DNA of 64,000 nucleotides from Pochonia chlamydosporia 170 (Eukaryota > Ascomycota > Sordariomycetes > Hypocreales > Clavicipitaceae), in assembly GCF_001653235.2 (NCBI RefSeq), contig NC_035796.1, positions 1 to 64,000 of the forward strand, given 5' to 3'. Position numbers and translations under genes: made by a program. Shown in pieces: positions 12,698-24,539 of this stretch; position 1 is the stretch's first letter, and each line of letters starts with the position of its first letter. The notes beneath the pieces are model-generated. The model saw only the letters and a program-made list of their open reading frames with translations, had not been told where the DNA came from and did no database searches.

Positions 12698-12950
12698 CTA
12701 CCTAAGAATTAAGTTATCTCTATAACTTATAATAGCTAGACTATAAATAAAAAAGCTATAGATTAGATTTAGCACTTTAAAATGTATATTAAACCTAAAA
12801 AGTATAGTATATATTAACTTTTTATTCTAGATAGTTTATTAGCCTAAAACAAACACACCTAAGAGCTTAGAGTGCCCTGCGAAATACCTTACTTACACGC
12901 GGCTTATTAGCAATTTAGTCCAGATTATTACTTCCCTTTAGTCTAAATAG

Positions 12951-13225
12951 TTAGAATCCTTCTAATTGCCTAGATTAAATAGTATTTAATCCTCAATTGC
13001 TTTAGTCTTCTCGGAAGACTTTAGCAATATTATTTGGTGGTACACCTCTGTAAGGTGCAGCCTATAGCAAAGAAAGGTGCCTTTAGGCCGGGTGGTTAGA
13101 ATCCTTCCAATTGCCTAGATTAAATGGTATTTAATTCTTAATTGCTTTAGTCTTCCCAGAAGACTTTAGCAATATTATTTGGTGGTGCACCTTTGTGAGG
13201 TGTAGCCTATAGCAAAAGAAGGTTC
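12951..13225. repeat. Direct tandem duplication, period 145 bp
   Basis: Two copies begin at 12951 and 13096 with TTAGAATCCTTCYAATTGCC and run through TTATTTGGTGGTRCACCT. Differences are mostly C/T and A/G transitions, as expected if RIP or drift followed duplication. Confidence 0.8.
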
Positions 13226-14600
13226 TCTTAGTTAACAAGAGATTTAGTAAATAAGTATTAGATACACCAAGTAAATAGCTCTAGTTAAGAAAATCGCGGT
13301 TAAGTCTATTAATTAAAAATTGTCTGACTAAAGAGGGAAGAACCTCCCTTTTATCTGTGTGCTAGCTACAAGGTTAAATAAAAACACTAAGTCCCTTTTT
13401 CCCATCCCCTTGTTAGGCCCCCAAGTGTGAGCAATTCCGCCCACATAATAGATATAAAAGTTACTACTTAACTAAATTTAAGGTATTCTATAAAGACTAT
13501 AAATTATTACGCTTTATATACTATCTTATTTATTCTTTATTCCTTAACTATTAGATATTAGCTATTTTAGGCTGCTAAAGAAAGTGTTACGACGGGTGTC
13601 TAATAGCAGAGTGAGAGATAGAACTTCTGTATTAAGAGCGTAATAGCAGGTAGCTAGCAGTAAAATAGCTAATAGTCTTAATCTCTAACCTTCTTCTTTC
13701 TCTTATTAGGGAGGTTAGGCTAGTATTTATACATTAATTTCTCGCTTTAAGTAGGCTACTCTTTATTATATAGAGGCTCTATCACCTGACAGAAGCATAT
13801 AGCAAAGACATTAAAGGACTTACAAGGGAGCATATTATATATATTATATAGGCTAACTTTTTCCCCGCGTTTTATATTGCTCTTAAAGCTATAATAACTA
13901 ATAAATAAAAGAATTTAAGGTGCTTTTAGAGATATAAAACTTATTCTATTTAATCTAAAAAGTATATTATTATGTCTACATATAAAGCTATAGACTTTAA
14001 TACTAGTTAAAGCTATACTTAAGCTACTAAATATATAGATTCTAAAGACCCTAAATAACCTAACTAATATAACTTTATAAACTAATTATATTAAAAGATA
14101 AAGAAGCTAATATTAGAGAAGCTTACTTATATTAATTTTAGTAGCTATAGACTATATTATAAAGGAAATATACAGTACTATATATAAGATAGCTCTCTTA
14201 AAAGCTAAGAATAAATATCTTTAAGAGATATATATACTATTAAGTAAGCAGTATAGAGCTAGAATAATATAATTATATTAAGGTAGTAGTATAACTATTG
14301 CTAAGAGATAAGCTCTTTAGGATTAAAATAATATAGAAAAGCAGATATAGCGAGAAGATCGTAAAACCAGAGGTTAAAAGCCTTAGAATAAGATAAAGAG
14401 TCAGCAATATAGTGTGTGCGGTAAGACTAGTTATAATGCATAAACTTATTAGATTAATGTGAAAATATCTAATAAAGAGAATAGTAGTAAAGACTAATTA
14501 GTTTACTATGTTGTGGTTGTATTTTATGTATAATTATCGCCATAATGTGGTTTGGGTGGCTAGCTCGCTTGTGTCGCTAGCTCGCTTATGGAATACGTTA

Positions 14601-16912
14601 CAGAAGTCCTTAATTCCTTACAAATGAGAGTGGTGGTAAGAGTTGAAGGCCTGTCCTATGCTTGGGTTCCCTGCGCCATGCGCCAGGGAGTGCTGCATTG
14701 ATCATCCGAGGCCAACCTCGCCTGCATCCCTGGTCGGTCGCTCCTGCATGCAACACAGGGACATCCATTTGAGGATGATTAGCCATTGGATCGGCTATGA
14801 GGCGCCCGTAGCGGAGCCCACTCTTATGCGCTTCAGCGCCGATTAACCGTTCACCCTGGTGGCGATTTAACCCTAGCATGACCTACTATCGACTTTCTCA
14901 AGGACCTCCAGGCCATGGCCCATCGCTTGCCAGATAGCGGCCAAAGCACCCCAGTCCCGACTCGCTTACCACTAGTGTCCTGGGGCACTTAAGCGATGCG
15001 ACCAATGTTTTCGGATATGTCACCCCAATAGGGAAACACAAGAACTTGGACACCAGTTGGGGCTTGTTGGTCTGTTGTACGTAGTTCACTATAAATTATC
15101 AGCCACATCATGAAGAAGCTTTCAGTGGTTTACAGGCCATGAATTTTCCATGCCGTAGATTACCGTGTTGTTGGGTGGTCAGGTTACAGTTAATAGCTAC
15201 ACAGGAATGTATGAACGATTAAAACTCTCTAGTGCATGAGAGCTCTGACGGCGCCGGACAAGATATAACAATGAGCTAAACCCACAACTTTGTGCTCTGC
15301 TAGTTTTGAGAGGACATAGGCATGCACTCTGGGACCCTTACATAAGCATGTTACCATGGCCAGTTTACGTGGTTATGGATGTAATGGTCTTGCTGTCGTG
15401 AGGTGAAAGTATTGGGTCGCGCGATTGCTTGTACGGCGGTCATAGGCACCCATAAGCTATACATGTGAGCAATCGTGGCTGTACTTGCCTTTAGCTTGTT
15501 GCCACTTTATAGGGCTTAGTTTATTGTTTAAGTCTTGGCGTGAGGAACAGAAACATGGGGGTCGGAACATCCTGCAGGCTGAGACGACTGGTCAGGTTGG
15601 GGTTGTTTGTTGGGGTTAGTCGTAGTGGGGGGGGGGGGAAGGGGTTTATTTCGAGTTGCGGGGAATCCCTGTCCAAAAGTCGCCAACTAAGCCTATACCC
15701 CAACTGCTGCACCTATACCTGGACTTGGAACTTCTGGGACAATGCGGTGGTTTAATAGCGCATAGTGCGCATTGGCGCGGATATATCATTTGGCAAACCG
15801 GGAAAGTGACGAGTCTGTACCACCATTTGCTTGCTAAAGTGGTAGCGTAGTGGTTGACTTTTTGGCGTTATTCAAGTATATAGTGACAATCACCACTCCA
15901 CGGACTGAGGTACCCGTGTAAGCTCTGGCCGGCGTTTCTGCAGCATCCTGGCCAATAGCTCCTCTATCTATACAATGCGGAGTCTGGTTTGCATTTGCCA
16001 GAATTATGGGACTCCTGTTAAATTGAAATTTGTCCGTGTCTCTGGATTTCTCCTAACTCACAAACTCCAGCTATTAGTTGCGTTTCTGACACTTTTTACA
16101 CTTATACCTGGCCGCCCTTTACCAAGGCTCCCTAGATTCTGGCAAACGCCTAGTAATTCTCAATTTAAATTGCAATAATCAGACTAATTTACGTATGACA
16201 CAATCCGAGTAGCATCTTACTGCAGATATACGCGCAGCTGCAGGTATTAGAACCTTCGCCCGAAGAATTTAACCCTAAATTCCTACCCCAGGATCCAGCT
16301 TTTGGCGATTCGAGGACATGTCTGGCCGTCCTCCCTGGGTACCTTTTGAAGTGGATTACCTATTACCTGGGCTAGGGGTTGCCGAGCGGGGCGTCTTAGC
16401 CGAAGAAACGTTGAGCGCTTTCACCGTTGCAAAAAGGCACCGTAGCGGTCGTCGGCTTTAGCACGTGCCTGGCTCACCGGGCAGACTCCCCGCACTTTCC
16501 CACCCCGCCCGTGCCCACGTGGACAGCCGCCTCGAGATCCGACGCTTGATTGGTAATCTCCATCTTGTCTCCATAACATTTAAACCCCAAAAAGTGGTAG
16601 CTGACGGCCATGAAAAGTTTCTAGAGCCTTGATTAGTGTGCTGCGGTTGCCAAAGTATGTCGCCAATACTTTTACCCCAACTACACGAGGGGGGAAAGGT
16701 GTGTAATAAAATCTCTAAGCTCTAGTTCCTTCGAACTTTAATAGGACACACTACCATAAATGATGAGGCTCAGTGTAAGTGTCTTGGCACGAACCAGGCA
16801 CCCTTGCGGTCCTTTCCCACATGTGGGTTGCGGCCTCCTCCGAATATGCAGAATATATGAAAAAAAAATCCCCTTTGGTGGGGGTGGGGGTTGACGGTTT
16901 GCAGGTGGGTTC
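14601..16912. other. Gene-poor stretch, no supported gene
   Basis: Composition returns to balanced. Short frames such as 14879-14610 (-) and 15540-15755 (+) lack motifs, signal peptides or splice partners. A run of 12 G lies at 15629-15640. Confidence 0.5.
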
Positions 16913-17112
16913 TGAAGTAGGCTGAGCCCCGAGGTGGCTCAGCTGCTCCTCATTCCTTTAAACAGGGACCCAGGAACAAGCGAGACTATCGCAGACCTCA
17001 TTTTAAGCTGTCGGGCTCTCCTTTTCATTTTCCATCTTTCCTTTCCTCCCTTGCCTTAGATACTCGTCGTAATCGCCTAGCCAGTTGTTAATATGTTCGC
17101 TCGAAGCGTTAC
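16913..17112 (+). repeat. Solo LTR-like repeat, family B, diverged copy
   Basis: Aligns with the copy at 22664-22892. Shared parts are GGCTGAGCCC, AACAAGCGAGA, CTCTCCTTTTC, CTTAG..TTRGATAC, CGCCTAGCCAGTTGT and AATAT..TCGCT..CGTTAC. The termini are mutated and no exact target duplication remains. Confidence 0.6.
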
Positions 17113-18022
17113 TGCTTCTGCTTGAAATGGCCGAATAGTCTAGACACTGGTGACCTCTGTTCAAGACTGTTAAATACACACCAGAGTGAAAATGGAATTA
17201 GTTCCAAAGATATTAAATTGTAGGTACCTATCCTAGATTTCCGACAGGCCTACTTTGATGAATCCCACAGTCAAGCTTGTTCATTGCATTAATGCGGTTT
17301 GTCAGCTCTTTTGTTGGGTTTGGGTTTGGGCTGACTTCCCCAACCAGAACCCTTCCGACTTTTCTGGCCATAATAACCGTTATTTTAGACGCTATTACTT
17401 CATTAACAGGAGACTGGAGCGTAGTGTAACCAAAAAATCATAAAGAGTGTAGCTGAGGTGGTGCTTGAGAGGTACAGTTAGAAAAGAAATCCTCATAGAA
17501 ATGTAGCACAGGGAAGATACAAAGGATTGAGCAATAGGCTTACAGCCGTTTGAGGAAGACTTATTTACACTCGCCCTATTGTGAAAACAGGAAACACACC
17601 ATGTATCCAATATGAGCTGTCTCACGATTTTGCATATGGGATACTTTAGTACCTAGTTCCCGCTGTTACATCACAAGACAAATTATCAAATGTAGACCCA
17701 TCTATCGGTAATTGGTTCTCTTATATAGCAGACCATATGTGATTTATTAAGCCAGCCAGACACCAAACCGCTAAGACAGGGAGCATGGACACCAACCAAC
17801 AAGCCTCCCACCCTTTGAATACGACTTTTTGCACGCTATGCCGAGGCTGAGACACAACTTAATGCACGCAAAACAGAAGTGGTAGCCACGTACGAGTGAT
17901 CAGGCGCTCTCGGCAGAAAGATTTGACCAGGGTTTCTCCATTCTCATTCACGTGGGACAATGCGAAGTCGGATAGGGGAACTTGGTGGCCTAGGTCTCAA
18001 TGGCATCATGTCCCGGAGCACA

Positions 18023-18028
18023 TATAAA
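18023..18028 (+). promoter_or_regulatory. Candidate TATA box for the DUF7029-CBM18-PLA2 gene
   Basis: TATAAA within CACATATAAAGGAGG, about 150 bases upstream of the chosen ATG at 18179. Confidence 0.45.
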
Positions 18029-18178
18029 GGAGGCTCCCTAACCCTCGTTAACATGGTCTTCTCTTACCATCGCCAACAGACCTGGCCGAGCTTATTGAAA
18101 GCCCAGATCATCACAATTGTCCTCAAGTCTCTTTATTCCTTTCACGATTTGATCTCGTTGGTCGAGCGGTCACCTAAG

Positions 18179-20913
18179 ATGCGGTTCACTGCATCACTTA
18201 TAGTGCTCCTTGCGGGGTGCGTGGTTGCTACTCCGACTGTCGACATGACAGCTCGAGCAGGAGAAAACAGACCGCCGCCCGTGAAGATTGAACCGAAACG
18301 GTTTAAGGGAATTCCAAAAATTGTATTAAAGCCAGTTATTAAGGCTGTCTCCCACGCTAAAAGAGAAGAAAAGTTTGATTTGAAGAACGACCTCTCCCTT
18401 TATTGGCAGCAAGGTGCGCATAATGCCACAAATAGACCCCATTTTCTAGTCATACTTACATGTCGACCAGACGATGCTTTGGCTGAGCTCAAGGGCAATT
18501 ACCCCGGCACGAATGAGAAGGTAATCAACATGGAGACCTTCACAGACGAGCTAGAGGATGTTGACTGCTCCCCACCAGAAGTGTTTCTTGATTTCAAGAC
18601 CAAGGGAGCGTTTAATGCTGCCAAAGAGAAGTGGGGATGGGTTAACGAGAAGACAGAAAATTGGTTCATCCTGATTATGAACCATGAAAAATGCGCAGCG
18701 AACGAGCGCAAGCCCTATAACATTACTAAGATCCAATATGACGAAAAGAAGTTCAAAGCTACCATGACGGCCCAGGGGCTCGATTTTCAGGCGGCCGTCC
18801 CGAATGGCGGTATTCGCATTGAGAAAGCGGCAGTCGACTCGAAGCTGCAGAAACGCGCAGTCACATTGGACCCCCGTTGGAGGACGGAATGGGGTGTACC
18901 CATCAACAACGACCTCTCGCGCACTTTCCATAGCGGCGACGGAAAGACACCTAGGGACAATGGAACCATTGGCTGCACTAACTGTGGTAGCGTCGGCCGG
19001 ATGGGCGCCGCTTTTGAGATCAATTGGGTTTGGTACAAGTTATTTGTTCCCGACGAGGCATTCTTCGAGTTCTGGTCCGAGGGGTTCGGGTCCCGAATGG
19101 AGCTCCAGATAGGCGGCACAGCAGGCTACACCCATGCTGACCACATGAAATTGCTATCTGCCTTGTTATTCGGCATCGAAATTCCGAACATTGTGACGCT
19201 CGGACTAGGTTCAGAGTTTGGAGTTGGCTACGAAGTCAGTGTCGAAGCTGATGGCTCAGCCAGTTTCGGCGCTACTTCTACAAGCCCAGGGCGGGCGTAC
19301 TATAAAAAATGCCTATGGGGCTGCCAGGATGTTTCTAATGGGTAAGTGAACAAACATACACACATCTTTGTCCCCGTAGCAGAGTAATATTATCAGGGCT
19401 GATACCGCGGTGCCTTATAGCTGGACTATGGACACCGTCAAGATCGAACCTAAAGCTTCAGCCTCCGTAAGTGCCCGGGCCGAGGTGTTCGCATACACCA
19501 CGATCCACGCCGTAGGATCTGTGTTCGGGTACGGATATGAGGCAGGCGTGGCGGCCAAGGCCCCCAGGCTAGTGGGCAAGCTCAAAGGCATGATCGGCGA
19601 CAACATGTGCGGCAACCCGGCTTACCACCTCGGCGTACAGGCCAGCTTGACGGTCGGCCTGGGCTTGTACGGGTACCTGGGCGCTGACCCCATTAACCCG
19701 ACCCTTCAGTGGCCCATCTGGAGCAAGGACGTCGACGTCGTAAACCAGTGCTACGGCGTTGCTTCAACTACCAATTCGCGTACAGTGTCACCAGATGGAA
19801 CATGCGGACCCACAACGGGATACACCTGTAAAGGCTCGAAATTTGGTAACTGCTGTGGTCGCGGTAACAAGTGCAGCAACTCAATTTGGGATTGTGCGCA
19901 GGGATGGTAAGTTCTCTTCGTCCCCTGCACCCTGACTTGCACAGGGTGAACTTGCTGGCTGACGTACCTTTTACAGCCAGTCAGTGTACGGTGAATGTTT
20001 CAAGTCTCCCGTCCCAAGTCTCGATGGGCAATGTGGTCCGACCAACGGCGGCTTTACTTGTGTTGGTGGCCCGCATGAAGGCCGATGCTGCTCTAAAGCT
20101 GGTTGGTGCGGTCTTACAGCGGACCATTGTGGTGACGGACGGTAAGCAAGAGTCCCTGTTCACGACGCCGGGCGCAATTTATTAAGAATCATGCTAGACA
20201 GGACGGATTTGGGTCGAAAAGTTCTCCAGGTAGTATACTTTTCCAAGCGCTGAACATCCTACCACCTTATGAAAACCCAGGGTTGGGGGTGAGTAGCGAC
20301 GGGAGGTGCGGACCGTGGAATCAGACTACTTGCAAAGGCTCCCGGTACGGTAATTCCTGTGGTGGAACTACTGACAAGTGCACAGAAATTGCTTATGATG
20401 ATTGGTAAGTAACAATCCTCCATGATCTCGCGGGCATTTACTAAGAGCCATGCTAGTCATCCAATGTTTGGAGACTGCGGCAAAGTAACCAGGGACTCCA
20501 GATGTGATACCGGTGACAGCAAACAAAGAGAAACCGACAGACTGCTCTTTGAGGTCGATTTGTTCAAATTCGATCGAGCTCGGGACGCGAAGTCTCCGCC
20601 TTGCTTGGATTGGTTATCCGACGGTTGCACTGATGTGCCTGATGACGTGCCGGGGATTTACGACTTCGCACGGAGCTGCAGAAGGCATGACTTTGGGTAT
20701 CGAAACGCCAAGGCACAGAAAAGGTGTTCCCACGACATGAGGCTGCGCATTGATAATAACTTTAAGAAGGACATGGTTCAGTACTGTAACGACACATATG
20801 ACAAATGGGATCCTGTGCAAGCGCTCAAAAATCTTGCGTGTAAGACGGCCGCAGAGGCCTTCTATGGAGGTGTGAGAACTCGGGCCGGCCGAGACGCCTG
20901 CGGCCCTGCGTAA
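18179..20913 (+). CDS. Secreted DUF7029/DUF7223 protein with three CBM18 domains and C-terminal phospholipase A2
   Basis: Five exons (18179-19341, 19397-19906, 19977-20141, 20198-20404, 20457-20913), all introns phase 2, give 833 residues. MRFTASLIVLLAGCVVA is the signal peptide, which decides the start at 18179 over the longer upstream frame. Residues about 50-190 resemble DUF7029 and about 240-510 resemble DUF7223, fungal secreted regions of unknown role. Hevein-like chitin-binding modules follow at about 520-558, 572-613 and 640-682. The second ends in Arg where Cys is expected, and the third has SCGG where CCS is usual. Residues 690-833 are a PLA2 domain with catalytic His759-Asp760 in CRRHDFGYRN, paralogous to the gene at 7673-8354. 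Domain boundaries are approximate. The protein probably binds chitin or a similar polymer and hydrolyses phospholipid at a cell surface. Confidence 0.85.
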
Positions 20914-22663
20914 CCAGCGTACGCAGTATTTGAGGTTGGTGGCTCTGTGGTCTCAAGACGGTGCTCGTCTTAGGGTAGCTGCTAATACTCGAGTAGTGCT
21001 CCTAAGGAGGCTTGTAGGGGAGTACAGAGATCCCAGTAACAATTTTGTTCTATTCTATATTCTTAGGCCTGCCCTAATATTATTATCCCTTGTTTAGCTT
21101 GAAATACAACGTCAACCTTACTACTACTGGACGAAGGGTCCCTCCCTTGTGTGGCAGATGCTAAACCAATAGGAAAGGAACTTGAGTAGCGCTCTTTATC
21201 CTCCCCAAAATGGCAGGGCTCAAGTTCATTTTCCTGTCAGGGGTAGGCTTCAAAATGTGTAGATATCTTGTAGACCAATTATGTTATATAGCGCGTCTTA
21301 AATTGCTGGTGGCGCGCCACCGTAAAGTGGTCAGTCGCCTGTTTTAACCCTAAGTTACCACCATGTCCTACTAACCCAGGTTATGGAAACTGCAGTTGAG
21401 TTATTTTCCCGAATTTACTAAGTCACCAGAACACTTAAAGCTAGATATTCTATTAAGCTCTCTCGATATTAGATATTGCAAACTTGCTAGCTAATTGCGT
21501 TTTTGTTCCTCTACTACGGCACAATAAACAAAGCTAGCTTTACAATTACTACAAGGAAAGCCATTTGTGACGCTGCCGCACTCGACTTTCCCCGCATAGC
21601 AACTAACACAGGCTAGCCCTTAGCCGGCGACGGACACCAGCAATATTTCGTGCTCTACCGGGTATCAGCGATACTTACTAGTCGGTCGTCGGTGAGCAAC
21701 TACCCTTAAACTAGTTAAGGATAATAGCTTAGGATTTTCGGAAGACATAGCATATAAGTCGAAGACTAAAACACGGCATTTTAGTCTTAAAAGAGAATAA
21801 CTAAATATATTATAACTGCTAAAGTTAGGAAGATAACTAAGTCTAGAGTTAGACGAGAAAGACTAAATAAAACGCTAGAGAGCTAAGTGGCTTTTAATGC
21901 CCCTCGCACTAAAGGTTAGCATGTCTTGTCGGGGGTGCTACTATAGAAACCATTAACCTCAATAAAGATTACTGGTTAGACATGTGGAGAAAGGGTTCAG
22001 TGTTTAAACCCACTCTAGGTAACAGTTATCCGTTTCCCCAACATTTAGTTTAGGGAAATTGCTGTCTTTAACCACTTTTAGGCAACTAGAGCACAATTAG
22101 GCTAATATTTGTAAAGTCTAAGCCTTAGCTATGTAACTAAATTCTCAGACTTCGCCGTAAAGGTCTGTATTTTTGGCGACTAATTCCCACACCCGGCTTT
22201 GCTAATTTAATCACCAATGTACGTTTGTGCTAAGGAGTTGGCACTTTAAGGAATAATAAGGGCTTCTTGGGAAGCTATTGCGCTTGTAAGTTTTAACGAC
22301 AATGTTATGGAATAAGAAAGCGAGCTAATAAAGCTAATAAAGCGTGTTTAAGGCAAACGTGCAAGAAAGATACCCTCTGCTTAGCAACTACCTCCACAAC
22401 TGCTAAACAGAAAGCAAAGGGACATTTTAAAAATTCCAACATTATGTGGAATTCTCTCCTAAGTTAAAATAGATATTAAATTAAATAATACAACTGTGAT
22501 TCCAGAGAATATTTATTTTAGGGAATAGACTGCAGAGCAAGTGTGGCTAGCGTTCTGCAAACAAGCAGCAATTGCGTAACAGTTAGTATAATTAAAACTC
22601 TTAGTTACTAAATACACCAATCTAACCCTTACCTAGGTAAATTGCCTCACAGAGATATGCTTT
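20914..22663. other. Degenerate repeat-rich DNA, no gene
   Basis: TpA-rich patches with stops in every frame. A perfect palindrome GGTGGCGCGCCACC lies near 21309. Nothing coding is supported. Confidence 0.55.
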
Positions 22664-22892
22664 TGTAACGGGCTGAGCCCGGTGGTAGCTCGGCTTGCAC
22701 TCTCGCCTTCGTCCCCAGCCTTGTTGTTGGTAACCCCCAGCAACAAGCGAGATTAGCAGAAGCAAGCTCACAAGGCTATAAGAGCTCTGCGAGCTCTTTT
22801 CTTCTTGCTCTCCTTTTCCTTTTCTCCTTAGCTTTGGATACTTGTTCATAGTCACCTAGCCAGTTGTCAATATACTCGCTTGGACCGTTACA
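22664..22892 (+). repeat. Solo LTR, family B, with intact 5-bp target duplication
   Basis: It begins TGTAACGG and ends CCGTTACA, a perfect 8-bp terminal inverted repeat with the TG..CA ends of LTRs. The flanking 5-mers are identical (GCTTT on both sides). Length is 229 bp and no internal region is attached. Related copies lie at 16913, 53769 and 54355. Confidence 0.88.
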
Positions 22893-24539
22893 GCTTTTAG
22901 GAAGCACTCGACACAGCTCGGTCACTAGATATAGAACTCCGGTCGTCTAGCAAGCTTGTTAGGCCTTTATATAGTGTACTTATTAGCATTAAAGATTATA
23001 TTAATGTCGCTAGATACGTTCTACTTTAGGCTACTGCGCGTGGGCAGATATTATTCCCACAGATAATGCAGTTTTTATTAACGCTCTAAAACAGGCTATT
23101 TGCAAAAATAACTATGCCTATTACAGGCATAGCCTTTAAAATTATAGGCAAGCTATAGAGCAGAATAACACGTGTATTTAACCGCGCTTTAGTGTTAGGG
23201 GGGGTTCTAGAGGTAATAGTGCTCTAATAGGCATGTATAGAGCCCCTGTTGGAATTAGTATAGATATTATAGGCTTAATTAAAGTTCCTTAGGCCTTTAA
23301 TAGTCTCTATAGCATTTAACCTTGCATAAAGAGGTTACTATACTAAGGTCTAACGTTAGATGTGCCTAGTGCAAGAGAAATCACTAGCACTATTAGACTA
23401 ATATGCCACTCTATAAGGGATATTAAACTAATATGCAAGGATATAACGGACGTAGAACTCTAGCATGTAGATGCTAATATAATTTAGAAGGAATAGATTA
23501 GCAGGCTTTATATACCGTCCAGACTAACTATTGGAGTTATAAAACTCGACGGCGTTATTAAGCTACACTCTCTAATTCTTTAAGAATTAGGTAAGGCCAT
23601 TAGAAAGCTAAAAGATTCTAGCTATAAAGTTATTAAATTTAAACTATATGACTATGTAAGGGCATAGAATATTGCGGTAAGTAATTAGCATTATAATAAC
23701 CTTAGGTTATCTATTAAGATTAAAACTAATGTATTGGTATATAGTACGTATTATATATCGCTACAGGGTGTAACAAAATGTAAGTTCTGTTAGATAGAAC
23801 GGGAGAGCCTTAGCCTCTAGCAGCTAAGAAACTAAGTGCTAACCTAGTCTTGCGCGAGCTATCCGCATCTAAGTTATGTAAACTGCACGCCGCACAAGAT
23901 AACTATAAGGCAGAATATATTTAGCATTAGAATAAGACAGCATAAAGGGTACCCTCTAGCAAACTAATTAATGCTCTTCTTTGTCCGATTAATTCGTGTG
24001 CAAGCTACCCACACAACTACCTCACGTACGTATATAGTATCACTTAATAGCTAATTATATTTGTGCTCTACACTACCTTTAGTCGTAGGTAGTAGGGGTA
24101 TACTGCTTAATAGAGTCTTCTTAACTACCTAAGCGTTATGCTACCCGTCGGTTTTGTAGACAAGACAAATAATGTTTGTGATTGTTCGTAATTTAGGATA
24201 TTGTCCCATTAGTAACTTGGATAGAGAGAATTATAACTTTTGTAAGTGCGAGATATCGGTGCGAGCTACAAGACGAGAAAACCTAACGCGTGTGCAGATA
24301 ACCCTAAGCTATAGCATAGTGCTCCTATCGGCTTGCAACTAGTGGGTAGAAATCTAGATAAGAAGCGTCTACTCGCTTTAAGTGCTGTTGTAGATAATGT
24401 AATAAACAAGAGTTTTAGTAAGCAGCAAACTAAGCTTTATAGTAACTCGAAGTTATAATGTATGTATAATCACTCACATTATCAACGCATAAGCTAACTT
24501 GAGAAGTTTTAAGTTCTTGGTAGTTAACACCAGGTAGAC
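22893..24539. other. AT-rich RIP-like block upstream of the helicase relic
   Basis: High TpA and stops in all frames. This may be the destroyed 5' part of the same element as the helicase relic, but I can recover no motif. Confidence 0.5.

Larger units (their letters stand above)
11500..14600. other. AT-rich, RIP-like degenerate repeat block
   Basis: Very high A+T with TpA-dominated words (TATA, CTAG, TTAG) and stops in all frames. It contains one solo-LTR-like copy (12513-12697) and a local tandem duplication (12951 onward). This is the expected result of RIP acting on transposons. No coding sequence can be rescued by eye. Confidence 0.7.

Noticed and set aside
17960..18178. N-terminal extension of the DUF7029 gene from an upstream in-frame start
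   Set aside because: The extension places a TATA-like element inside the coding region and hides a textbook signal peptide that begins at the ATG 18179.
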